A stretch of 5,647 bases of DNA. Origin: Ferruginibacter sp. (GTDB lineage Bacteria; Bacteroidota; Bacteroidia; Chitinophagales; Chitinophagaceae). This document shows positions 1 through 5,057 of the stretch, piece by piece. The DNA lies in NCBI GenBank assembly GCA_025352435.1, contig JANXTN010000125.1, positions 1 to 5,647 of the forward strand, read 5' to 3'. The translations under genes were made by a program, and so were the position numbers. The stretch's first letter is position 1; each line of letters opens with the position of its first letter. The notes below the pieces were generated by a model. It saw only the letters and a list, made by a program, of their open reading frames with translations, was not told the DNA's origin and did not search any database.

Positions 1-488
1 AAAATGTGCGCAAAAGAGATAGTGGTGCAAAAATTTGGGTAGGTGGAAAATGCGATAAAACTGAAGGGTATTTCATAGAGCCGACCATCATTGAAGCTTC
101 AGATCCGTATTATGTAACCATGTGTGATGAGTTGTTTGGGCCTGTCCTTACGGTTTATATTTATGACGAAAATAAATATGAAGAAACTTTGAAGTTGGTT
201 GATAACACTTCTAGTTATGCACTTACAGGCGCAGTAATATCGCAAGACAGATATGCGGTGGAATTGGCGGTGAATAAACTACGTAATAGCGCAGGCAACT
301 TTTATATTAATGATAAACCAACAGGAGCGGTGGTGGGGCAGCAGCCTTTCGGCGGTGCAAGAGCAAGTGGTACCAATGATAAAGCTGGTTCGCAATTAAA
401 TTTGTATCGTTGGTTGAGTGCCCGTACAATTAAAGAAACTTTTGTGCCGGTGGTTGATTATAGGTATGGTTTTATGGAGGAAGCGTAA
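1..488 (+). CDS. pruA: 1-pyrroline-5-carboxylate dehydrogenase, C-terminal part (5' end outside window)
   Basis: This is the C-terminal part of an NAD+-dependent aldehyde dehydrogenase that oxidises glutamate semialdehyde/1-pyrroline-5-carboxylate to glutamate, the last step of proline and arginine breakdown in the cytoplasm. The frame is open from the first bases of the window (codons begin at position 3), so the GTG at 6 is not taken as the start. Seen in the sequence: a GYFIEPTI segment, the DELFGPVLTVYIY strand, NFYINDKPTGA, and the block QQPFGGARASGTNDKAGS at about 339-392. The last of these is the P5C dehydrogenase form of the ALDH C-terminal region, not the generic ALDH form. About 162 residues are present. 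The full protein is usually about 540, so the catalytic cysteine and most of the NAD-binding domain lie upstream. The gene ends in TAA. No U-tailed terminator follows; a structured repeat-like element does. Confidence 0.95.
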   Translation, partial: NVRKRDSGAKIWVGGKCDKTEGYFIEPTIIEASDPYYVTMCDELFGPVLTVYIYDENKYEETLKLVDNTSSYALTGAVISQDRYAVELAVNKLRNSAGNFYINDKPTGAVVGQQPFGGARASGTNDKAGSQLNLYRWLSARTIKETFVPVVDYRYGFMEEA

Positions 489-499
489 GGAAATGTTTT

Positions 500-591
500 G
501 GGCGTGTGCCCTAAGGGTTGGGCTCCGCTGTAATCTTTTATTATCCGCTTTGGAGGAATAATAAAAGGATTTCCGCTACAATCCCTCACGC
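500..591. repeat. Structured palindromic intergenic element, probable dispersed repeat
   Basis: Most of the pruA-pyrR spacer is taken up by nested inverted repeats. The outer arms are GCGTG (502-506) with CACGC (587-591), and AGGGTTG (514-520) with CAA plus CCCT (579-581, 583-586, T582 bulged). The inner hairpin pairs TTTTATTAT (536-544) with ATAATAAAA (558-566), extended by CC/GG and ATC/GAT pairs around single-base bulges, with a loop at about 547-554. TCCGCTGTAATC (524-535) recurs as TCCGCTACAATC (572-583) as a direct repeat flanking the hairpin. GGGC (500-503) and GCCC (508-511) can form a competing small hairpin. There is no ORF and no trailing T run, so it is a poor intrinsic terminator. 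From memory, similar GGGC-TCCGCT-hairpin-CCGCT-CAATCCCTCACGC elements recur between genes in Bacteroidota. That repeat status is recollection and cannot be tested with a single copy. Confidence 0.6.
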
Positions 592-653
592 AATTACGCA
601 GTGGGCTAAATTATCAGTAAGTTGTATTTAATCATAAAAGTCAGTTACCAAAC

Positions 654-1163
654 ATGCAAATTTTGCTTACTTCACCACAGTTTTTGCTGATTGTAAACCG
701 GCTTGCACAGCAATTAATTGAAAACGATGATACAGTGAATGATACCGTGTTCATTGGCTTGCAGCCCCGTGGTGTTTATGTGAGCGATAAAATTATTGAA
801 CAGGTAAAATTACTTTGTCCCGGTAAGGAAATAAAATACGGCTTATTAGATATTACCTTTTACAGAGATGATGTTCGCACAGAAATTCATTTATCAAACA
901 AAACTGAAATACCGTTTAGCATAGACGGTAAGAAAGTCATTTTAATAGATGATGTGTTGTACACCGGCAGAACCATTCGTGCAGCATTAGATGCGTTGCA
1001 GGATTTTGGTCGGCCGAAAAAAGTGGAGCTCTGTGTTTTAATTAATCGTCGTTTTGATAGAGAATTACCTATTCAACCTGACTATTGTGGGAAAACAATT
1101 GACGGACAATTCAACGAAAAAGTGAAAGTTGATAAAGAAAAAGGAGAGGTTGTAATTTACTAA
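654..1163 (+). CDS. pyrR: PyrR-family uracil phosphoribosyltransferase / pyrimidine regulator homologue
   Basis: This is a type I phosphoribosyltransferase of the PyrR family. In Bacillus, PyrR binds pyr mRNA leaders to attenuate transcription and also converts uracil plus PRPP to UMP. Seen in the sequence: the PRPP-binding loop VILIDDVLYTGRT at residues 95-107, a GLQPRGVYVSDKI segment at 35-47, LDITFYRDD at 65-73, and NRRFDRELPIQPDYCGKTI at 131-149, which is the PyrR hallmark (Bacillus has a RGHRELPI-type sequence here). Its 169 residues are close to the family's usual ~180. The ATG at 654 puts the first strand and helix at the normal N-terminus; no Shine-Dalgarno precedes it. pyrB follows after 78 bp on the same strand, which supports a role in pyrimidine synthesis. 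No recognisable PyrR-binding loop or attenuator is visible upstream of pyrR, pyrB or pyrE, so RNA-binding regulation is unproven here. Salvage enzyme activity alone is possible. Confidence 0.93.
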   Translation: MQILLTSPQFLLIVNRLAQQLIENDDTVNDTVFIGLQPRGVYVSDKIIEQVKLLCPGKEIKYGLLDITFYRDDVRTEIHLSNKTEIPFSIDGKKVILIDDVLYTGRTIRAALDALQDFGRPKKVELCVLINRRFDRELPIQPDYCGKTIDGQFNEKVKVDKEKGEVVIY

Positions 1164-1166
1164 TGT

Positions 1167-1215
1167 GAAGTCTTGTACCTAATATCTAAAATCTCATTTC
1201 CATTGACATTTTCTA
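1167..1215. repeat. Degenerate ~7-nt-period array in pyrR-pyrB spacer
   Basis: The spacer reads as successive heptads in one register, with a shared (T/C)CT-like end: GAAGTCT at 1167, AATATCT at 1181, AAAATCT at 1188, with looser copies at 1174, 1195 and 1209. The similarity is only partial and the tract is short and AT-rich, so chance cannot be excluded. A TTGACA at 1203-1208 lies inside it, but no -10 element follows at a usable distance. The tract is reported because the spacer on the other side of pyrB shows a related pattern. Confidence 0.4.
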
Positions 1216-1241
1216 ATTTTTTACCATAGCTTCGCTGCTTA

Positions 1242-2183
1242 ATGCAACTATCTACAAAACACTTAATAGGCATTAAAGAACTTTCTGCGGAAGATATCAC
1301 GCTCATTTTACAAACTGCCACCCAATTTAAAGAAGTACTACAGCGACCGGTAAAAAAAGTACCGTCTCTTAGAGATGTTACCATCGTAAACTTATTTTAC
1401 GAAAGCAGTACTCGTACCCGAATTTCTTTTGAGTTAGCTGAAAAAAGATTAGGTGCTGATAGTATCAATTTCAGTGCATCTGCTTCGTCTGTTTCTAAAG
1501 GAGAAACTTTGTTGGATACAGTAAATAATATCCTCAGCATGAAGGTGGATATGGTAGTAATGCGTCACCAGGCTAGCGGATCAGCACATTTCCTTGCCAA
1601 ACATTTACCTGATACTGCCATTATTAACGCCGGGGATGGTACAAATGAACATCCTACACAAGCATTGTTAGACGCATTTTCAATAGAAGAAAAAATAGGA
1701 ACGCTTGCAGGAACAAAAATAGTTTTAGTAGGAGATATTATGCACTCTCGGGTAGCACTTAGCAATATTTACTTGCTGAAAAAAATGGGAGCAGAAGTAA
1801 TGGTGGCAGGTCCTCCAACGCTTATTCCAAAATATATCAAGGAAGCTTTGGGGGTAATAGTTGAATATGATCTCAAAAAAGCTTTGCAATGGTGCCATGT
1901 TGCTAACATACTTCGGATACAATTGGAAAGGCAAAAGAAAGTGTTGTTTTCTACCTTAAGAGAGTATAATCTAACGTATGGCGTAACCAAAAAGTTGTTA
2001 GAAAGTCTAGGAAAAGAAATAGTAATTATGCATCCAGGACCAATAAACCGTGGTGTAGAAATAGACAGTGATGTGGCAGATGGAAATAATTCAATTATTT
2101 TACAACAAGTAGAAAATGGTGTAGCGGTGAGGATGGCGGCTTTGTATTTGCTTGCTGAAAGAAAACAAGGCGGAAATGGGTAA
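1242..2183 (+). CDS. pyrB: Aspartate carbamoyltransferase catalytic chain
   Basis: PyrB condenses carbamoyl phosphate with L-aspartate to give N-carbamoyl-L-aspartate, the committed step of de novo pyrimidine synthesis, in the cytoplasm. Seen in the sequence: the carbamoyl-phosphate site STRTRISFE at residues 56-64, SVSKGET with K86 at 83-89 (the catalytic-loop lysine from the adjacent subunit), HPTQALLD at 137-144, the HSR segment at 168-170, the aspartate-site segment RIQLERQ at 225-231, and MHPGPINRG at 263-271. These separate it from ornithine carbamoyltransferase, which has different aspartate/ornithine-loop motifs. Its 313 residues match the usual 305-315. The ATG at 1242 gives the normal N-terminus (the LIGIKELS helix); no Shine-Dalgarno is visible. 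It lies 78 bp after pyrR on the same strand, with no terminator between them, so co-transcription is likely. No pyrI regulatory-subunit gene is visible, nor a dihydroorotase gene. Confidence 0.97.
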   Translation: MQLSTKHLIGIKELSAEDITLILQTATQFKEVLQRPVKKVPSLRDVTIVNLFYESSTRTRISFELAEKRLGADSINFSASASSVSKGETLLDTVNNILSMKVDMVVMRHQASGSAHFLAKHLPDTAIINAGDGTNEHPTQALLDAFSIEEKIGTLAGTKIVLVGDIMHSRVALSNIYLLKKMGAEVMVAGPPTLIPKYIKEALGVIVEYDLKKALQWCHVANILRIQLERQKKVLFSTLREYNLTYGVTKKLLESLGKEIVIMHPGPINRGVEIDSDVADGNNSIILQQVENGVAVRMAALYLLAERKQGGNG

Positions 2184-2300
2184 TGGATGATTGGACAATG
2201 GATAGACAAACAGTCTCAGAGTGTTTGCCAAAGGAAATAAAGTATGAACCTTAAATAATTATCCAACATCAATTTTCAAATTATCCATTCCTAATATTCA
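2184..2300. repeat. Degenerate heptad tracts in opposite orientation around a small hairpin (pyrB-coaD spacer)
   Basis: Directly after the pyrB stop come three tandem TGGA-type units: TGGATGAT at 2184, TGGACAA at 2192, and a third at 2199. Downstream, on the opposite sense, is a run of ATTATCC-like units: ATTATCCA at 2258, ATTTTCAA at 2272, ATTATCC at 2280 and ATATTCA at 2294. AATTATCCA occurs exactly twice (2257-2265, 2279-2287), 22 bp apart. AATGGATA (2197-2204) is the exact inverse of TATCCATT (2282-2289). Between the two tracts, CAAACA (2207-2212) pairs with TGTTTG (2222-2227) over a 9-nt loop. No T run follows it, so a terminator role is doubtful. No ORF or clear promoter was found in this spacer. 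Confidence 0.5.
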
Positions 2301-2321
2301 TAATTACCAAGAATTTAAAAT

Positions 2322-2807
2322 ATGCGAATCTGTCTTTTCCCCGGAACCTTTGACCCTGTAACGCTTGGCCATACCGATATCATAGACCGTGCAATCCCTT
2401 TGTTTGATAAAATAGTTATTGGGATTGGTAGAAATATAAATAAAACGCCCATGTTCAGCGACCAACAGAGAATTGATTGGCTTAATGAAATATATGCAGA
2501 TAATGAAAATGTAGAGGCAGTTTTATACGACGGACTAACCGTCAACTGTTGTAATGAAATAGGCGCAAAATTTATATTGAGAGGTATCCGTTACGTGAAC
2601 GATTTTGAGTATGAAAAAGCCATTGCAGATATGAATCGCAGCCTTGCAGATAATATAGAAACTGTTTTTTTAACTTGTCTCCCGCAGTTTACATCAGTAG
2701 CTTCTACTTTGGTAAGAGATGTTATTAGAAATGGAGGGGATGTATCCAGATTTTTACCAAAAGCTGTAAATAAATCAATCAAAAAAAATTATAAAGTTGG
2801 GAAATAA
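2322..2807 (+). CDS. coaD: Phosphopantetheine adenylyltransferase
   Basis: CoaD transfers AMP from ATP to 4'-phosphopantetheine, giving dephospho-CoA, the penultimate step of CoA synthesis in the cytoplasm. It belongs to the nucleotidyltransferase superfamily. Seen in the sequence: the N-terminal PGTFDPVTLGH at residues 7-17 with the TxGH signature (H17) and T10; NKTPMFS at 40-46, with K41 in the conserved phosphate-binding position; YDGLTV at 69-74; ILRGIRYVNDFEYE at 85-98, with R87 and R90; and TSVASTLVRDVI at 124-135, which holds the second signature, followed by GGDVSRFLP. The 161 residues match the usual ~160. The ATG at 2322 is fixed by the motif starting five residues in. Upstream is A-rich with no Shine-Dalgarno. 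The last 11 bases overlap the start of the thioesterase gene, suggesting a two-gene unit with translational coupling. Confidence 0.97.
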   Translation: MRICLFPGTFDPVTLGHTDIIDRAIPLFDKIVIGIGRNINKTPMFSDQQRIDWLNEIYADNENVEAVLYDGLTVNCCNEIGAKFILRGIRYVNDFEYEKAIADMNRSLADNIETVFLTCLPQFTSVASTLVRDVIRNGGDVSRFLPKAVNKSIKKNYKVGK

Positions 2808-3234
2808 CAGCATCTGGTTTAATAAGAATCTTAGTCTTGCGGATCTTCAAATTACAGAAAATACACTGGGTACGTTCCTGGGAATGCAATGGGTGGAAGT
2901 AGGGGATGATTACCTAAAAATGAGTATGCCCGTTGACGATCGTACGAAGCAACCTTATGGTTTATTGCATGGTGGTGCAAGTTGTGCATTAGCTGAAACC
3001 ATTGGCAGCGTTGCATCTTATTATGTGTTAGATCCTTCCAAATCTATTTGTGTAGGAGTGGAAATAAATGCAAACCACGTAAGAAGCGCTAAGCAAGGAT
3101 TGGTGATTGCCACTGCAACTCGGCTACATCTTGGGAGTACTACTCATGTGTGGGATATAAAAATCCATGATGAAAACAACAAACTCATCTGTATAAGTAG
3201 GCTTACGGTCGCCATTTTAAAAAGGCGTCTTTAG
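2797..3234 (+). CDS. Hotdog-fold acyl-CoA thioesterase, MenI/YdiI type
   Basis: This is a small hotdog-fold thioesterase (PaaI/4HBT superfamily) that hydrolyses CoA thioesters in the cytoplasm. Seen in the sequence: MPVDDRTKQPYGLLHGGAS at residues 44-62, with Q52, H58, G59-G60 and the acid E67 (in LAETIGS) in the positions of the catalytic set of E. coli YdiI; VGVEINANHVRSA at 86-98; and LHLGSTTHVWDI at 110-121. These blocks resemble E. coli YdiI/MenI (DHNA-CoA hydrolase, menaquinone synthesis) and its paralogue EntH/YbdB. Menaquinone is the usual quinone in this phylum, so a MenI role is attractive but inferred. Its 145 residues compare with 136 in YdiI. The start is TTG at 2797: no in-frame ATG precedes residue 30, and this start gives the expected IWFNKNLSL N-terminus. 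It overlaps coaD by 11 bp, arguing for coupled expression. Confidence 0.88.
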   Translation: MGNNSIWFNKNLSLADLQITENTLGTFLGMQWVEVGDDYLKMSMPVDDRTKQPYGLLHGGASCALAETIGSVASYYVLDPSKSICVGVEINANHVRSAKQGLVIATATRLHLGSTTHVWDIKIHDENNKLICISRLTVAILKRRL

Positions 3235-3249
3235 TTTAATAACTAAGGA
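3228..3249. terminator. Palindrome over both convergent stop codons, possible weak bidirectional terminator
   Basis: TCTTTAGTT (3228-3236) pairs with AACTAAGGA (3241-3249) over the loop TAAT, giving nine base pairs including one G-U. The left arm contains the thioesterase TAG (3232-3234); the right arm contains the NUDIX stop (3243-3245 on the - strand). The stem is AT-rich and lacks a long T tail on either side, so it is a weak intrinsic terminator at best. A second small stem, CGCC (3210-3213) with GGCG (3224-3227), lies just upstream inside the thioesterase gene. Confidence 0.35.
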
Positions 3250-3869
3250 GTATCAAAAAATTCGCTCAGAATATCCTTTATGGTTTGGTAAGTATTTGCC
3301 ACCGGCTGTTTTATATTCCTAGTGTGTATCCATTTCACTTCAGAAATATCTTCTTCTGTTTGTGGTGTTGTTGTTTGCTTGCCGCTACAGGTAAAATAAT
3401 ACCAATGGCTTGTCTTTAAAATCTCTACATTCCTTTCTTGATAAACATGGTAGGTTTCTCCGATTTTATGTTTTAAAAGTAAATTTTTTACACCCGTTTC
3501 TTCTTCAATTTCCCTTGCTGCACAATTTTCCGGGCTTTCTTTTTTTTCTAATTTGCCCTTAGGCAAATCCCATTTCCCTCTTCTAAAAATAAACAGCAGT
3601 TCTTTTTTTTCGTTTTGAACAATGCCACCCGAAGCTTCAATATTCGTAAACGCATTGCCAAAGGCTGCAAAAGTCTCATTGATCTTATCAGACAAAATAA
3701 TTACCTCCTTAATATTTTTTTTAAGCTTTTCTAGAATATTTGATACTATTAGAGACTCATTATTTTTTATAAAAAGCACATCGTTTTGTGTAGATTTTTT
3801 TTTCAGTTCAGCGGTTAACGTGTCGGTAATGTAAATGGGTGATTCATCTACATAAATTTTTAATTGCAT
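3243..3869 (-). CDS. NUDIX hydrolase with N-terminal alpha/beta extension
   Basis: This is a cytoplasmic NUDIX pyrophosphohydrolase, cleaving a nucleoside diphosphate linked to another moiety with Mg2+. Seen in the sequence: a complete Nudix box at residues 105-127 fitting GX5EX7REUXEEXGU (G105, E111, R119, E120, E123, E124, G126), preceded by RRGKWDLPKGK at 96-106. The WDLPKG form occurs in Ap4A-type and related enzymes, but the substrate cannot be read from the sequence. The Nudix fold spans roughly 78-205. Residues 1-75 form an extra segment with alternating predicted strands (QLKIYVDE, VLFIKN, EVIILSD) and helices, like a small alpha/beta domain. I do not recognise its function, although I recall similar extended NUDIX proteins in this phylum. 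The ATG at 3869 has an A-rich leader without Shine-Dalgarno. The gene is divergent from pyrE (88 bp apart) and convergent with the thioesterase gene (8 bp). Confidence 0.92.
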   Translation of the reverse strand: MQLKIYVDESPIYITDTLTAELKKKSTQNDVLFIKNNESLIVSNILEKLKKNIKEVIILSDKINETFAAFGNAFTNIEASGGIVQNEKKELLFIFRRGKWDLPKGKLEKKESPENCAAREIEEETGVKNLLLKHKIGETYHVYQERNVEILKTSHWYYFTCSGKQTTTPQTEEDISEVKWIHTRNIKQPVANTYQTIKDILSEFFDTP

Positions 3870-3904
3870 ATTATTTTTTGAGGCGTAAAAATAAAGGTTC
3901 TGCC

Positions 3905-3934
3905 TTACAATGATTTGCCAACCTATTATCTTTG
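3905..3934 (+). promoter_or_regulatory. Probable Bacteroidota-type promoter of pyrE
   Basis: TATCTTTG at 3927-3934 is an exact match to the TAnnTTTG -7 element of the Bacteroidota housekeeping sigma factor. It ends 23 bp before the pyrE ATG, which would give a short leader of roughly 15-20 nt. The upstream element is weak: TTAC at 3905-3908, 18 bp upstream, only approximates TTTG/TTG. A better TTTG at 3914-3917 is too close, at 9 bp. The site lies in the divergent spacer with the NUDIX gene. No equally good promoter was found for the - strand. Confidence 0.55.
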
Positions 3935-3957
3935 TTTTAATAATTTAAGTTATAGCC

Positions 3958-4590
3958 ATGGAAACAGCTGCTGAAGCAATTGCAGAAAAATTATTACAGA
4001 TAAATGCTGTAAAATTAAACGTAGAACAACCCTTTACATGGGCGAGCGGTTGGAAAAGCCCGATATATTGTGACAATCGCAAGGCACTCGGTTATCCATA
4101 TGTGAGGGACTTTATTAAAAGTGAATTGTGCGCTGTTATTTTTGAACATTTTGCAGCTGCTGATGCAATTGCGGGAGTAGCTACTGCGGGCATTTCATGG
4201 GGAGCAATGGCAGCAGACCAATTAAAGCTACCTTTTATCTATGTAAGGCCTAAGCCGAAAGAACATGGAATGGGAAACCAAATTGAAGGACTGTATGAAA
4301 AAGGACAGCGGGTAGTGGTAGTGGAGGATTTAATTTCCACAGGGAAAAGTAGTTTGCAGGTGTGTGAGGTATTAAAAAATGAAGGGATTATTATCGAGGG
4401 AATGGTTTCTATTTTCACTTATTGTTTTCCGCAGGCAACTACGGCTTTTGAAACCGAAGGAATAAAACTTCATTCACTTAGTAACTACGAAACATTAATA
4501 AACAATGCTCAAAAGCATGGGCATTTATCTGAAGCGCAATTGAATTCTTTGTTAAACTGGAGGGAAAACCCTTCTAAATGGGGTAAATAA
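3958..4590 (+). CDS. pyrE: Orotate phosphoribosyltransferase
   Basis: PyrE joins orotate to PRPP to give orotidine monophosphate, the fifth step of UMP synthesis, in the cytoplasm. It is a type I phosphoribosyltransferase that acts as a dimer. Seen in the sequence: FTWASGWKSPIYCDNRK at residues 26-42 (orotate and PRPP contacts), VATAGISWG at 74-82, VRPKPKEHGMGNQIEG at 96-111 with the mobile catalytic-loop residues R97, K99, K101 and H103, and the PRPP-binding loop VVVVEDLISTGKS at 119-131. Its 210 residues match the family's 200-215, and it is not fused to PyrF. The ATG at 3958 leaves the usual ~25-residue N-terminal helix before the first motif. No Shine-Dalgarno is seen. Another pyrimidine gene pair, pyrR-pyrB, lies about 1.8 kb upstream but is separated by coaD, the thioesterase and the opposing NUDIX gene, so pyrE is in a separate transcript. 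Confidence 0.97.
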   Translation: METAAEAIAEKLLQINAVKLNVEQPFTWASGWKSPIYCDNRKALGYPYVRDFIKSELCAVIFEHFAAADAIAGVATAGISWGAMAADQLKLPFIYVRPKPKEHGMGNQIEGLYEKGQRVVVVEDLISTGKSSLQVCEVLKNEGIIIEGMVSIFTYCFPQATTAFETEGIKLHSLSNYETLINNAQKHGHLSEAQLNSLLNWRENPSKWGK

Positions 4591-4615
4591 AATAATTTGG
4601 ACTAAAAATAAAAGA

Positions 4616-4969
4616 ATGAAATATATACGATCAACGCTCGCAGGTTTGTTGTTCCTTTGTTTTACAACTCAAGCTCAACAAAAAACTTTAGGTAAAGCTG
4701 TTATAAGCACACCCGGAATGTATACAGAGGAATGCAAGGCGAAAATTGAACAGTCCTTGTTTAAACAGTATGGAATTGTAGTTTATAAAGCTGATTTAAA
4801 GAAGAAGAACGTAACAGTCACGTGGCTTTCCGACAGAACAGATATAGAGCAAATAAAAACGATGATTGCAAATGTGGGCTTTGACGCCGATGATGTTACC
4901 GCTGATGAAACGGCTTTTAAACGATTGTCTCCTGCATGTAAAACGCCTCCTGTGGTAAAAAAGCACTAA
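4616..4969 (+). CDS. Exported HMA-fold (heavy-metal-associated-like) small protein with degenerate metal site
   Basis: This is a 117-residue exported protein. A Sec signal peptide is visible: K2 and R5, a hydrophobic core at about 8-17, and a likely cut after TTQA at residue 20, so it probably sits in the periplasm. Residues ~27-97 fit the ferredoxin-like HMA fold: first strand KAVISTPG, helix with ECKAKIEQSL, strand VVYKADLKKKNVTVTW, then IEQIKTMIANVGFDADDV, typical of HMA proteins. In HMA proteins this loop carries MxCxxC. Here it is MYTEEC (35-40), so the first cysteine is replaced by T37 and only C40 remains; a further cysteine, C108, lies in the C-terminal tail. I recall exported relatives in Bacteroidota with both loop cysteines. 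Metal binding is therefore doubtful or altered. It starts 25 bp after pyrE without an intervening terminator, so co-transcription is likely, and the strong terminator follows it. Confidence 0.8.
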   Translation: MKYIRSTLAGLLFLCFTTQAQQKTLGKAVISTPGMYTEECKAKIEQSLFKQYGIVVYKADLKKKNVTVTWLSDRTDIEQIKTMIANVGFDADDVTADETAFKRLSPACKTPPVVKKH

Positions 4970-4993
4970 AATAAAATGATAATGTAAATAAAT

Positions 4994-5020
4994 AAGCGAC
5001 CTCTACTGGTCGCTTTTTTT
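4994..5020 (+). terminator. Rho-independent terminator, probably bidirectional
   Basis: AAGCGACC (4994-5001) pairs perfectly with GGTCGCTT (5008-5015) over the 6-nt loop TCTACT and runs into seven T residues (5014-5020). It lies 25 bp after the HMA-like gene and ends the pyrE unit. Read from the - strand, the same stem is followed by a T-rich tract and lies 38 bp beyond the stop of the LEA2 lipoprotein gene. It can therefore serve both convergent genes. Confidence 0.92.
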
Positions 5021-5057
5021 ATAGCTTGAAAAGAGCTGATACGTTTTTAAATATTTA

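Noticed and set aside
500..591. Pyrimidine attenuator or riboswitch before pyrR
   Set aside because: The hairpins lack a trailing T run and no PyrR-binding-loop-like sequence was found. The direct-repeat plus nested palindrome layout fits a dispersed repeat better.
1203..1229. TTGACA at 1203 as a promoter for pyrB
   Set aside because: No TATAAT-like or TAnnTTTG element at a normal distance; TACCATAG at 1222 is a poor match. The hexamer sits in the heptad-like tract, and the 78-bp gap fits co-transcription from pyrR.
1160..1384. 74-codon - strand reading frame across the pyrR-pyrB spacer
   Set aside because: Two thirds of it is antisense to the pyrB N-terminus, and the rest covers degenerate spacer DNA; no family resemblance.
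1769..2209. Long antisense reading frame (146 codons) opposite pyrB
   Set aside because: It lies almost entirely opposite the strongly conserved pyrB 3' half, and its translation shows no recognisable motif or domain. It is a shadow of the real gene.
2207..2227. CAAACA/TGTTTG hairpin as a pyrB terminator
   Set aside because: Only six base pairs, low GC, and followed by CCAAAGG with no T run.
3622..3834. 70-codon + strand reading frame opposite the NUDIX gene
   Set aside because: Rich in Ser, Phe and Ile, as expected from the complement of a Lys/Glu-rich gene; no start context or motif.
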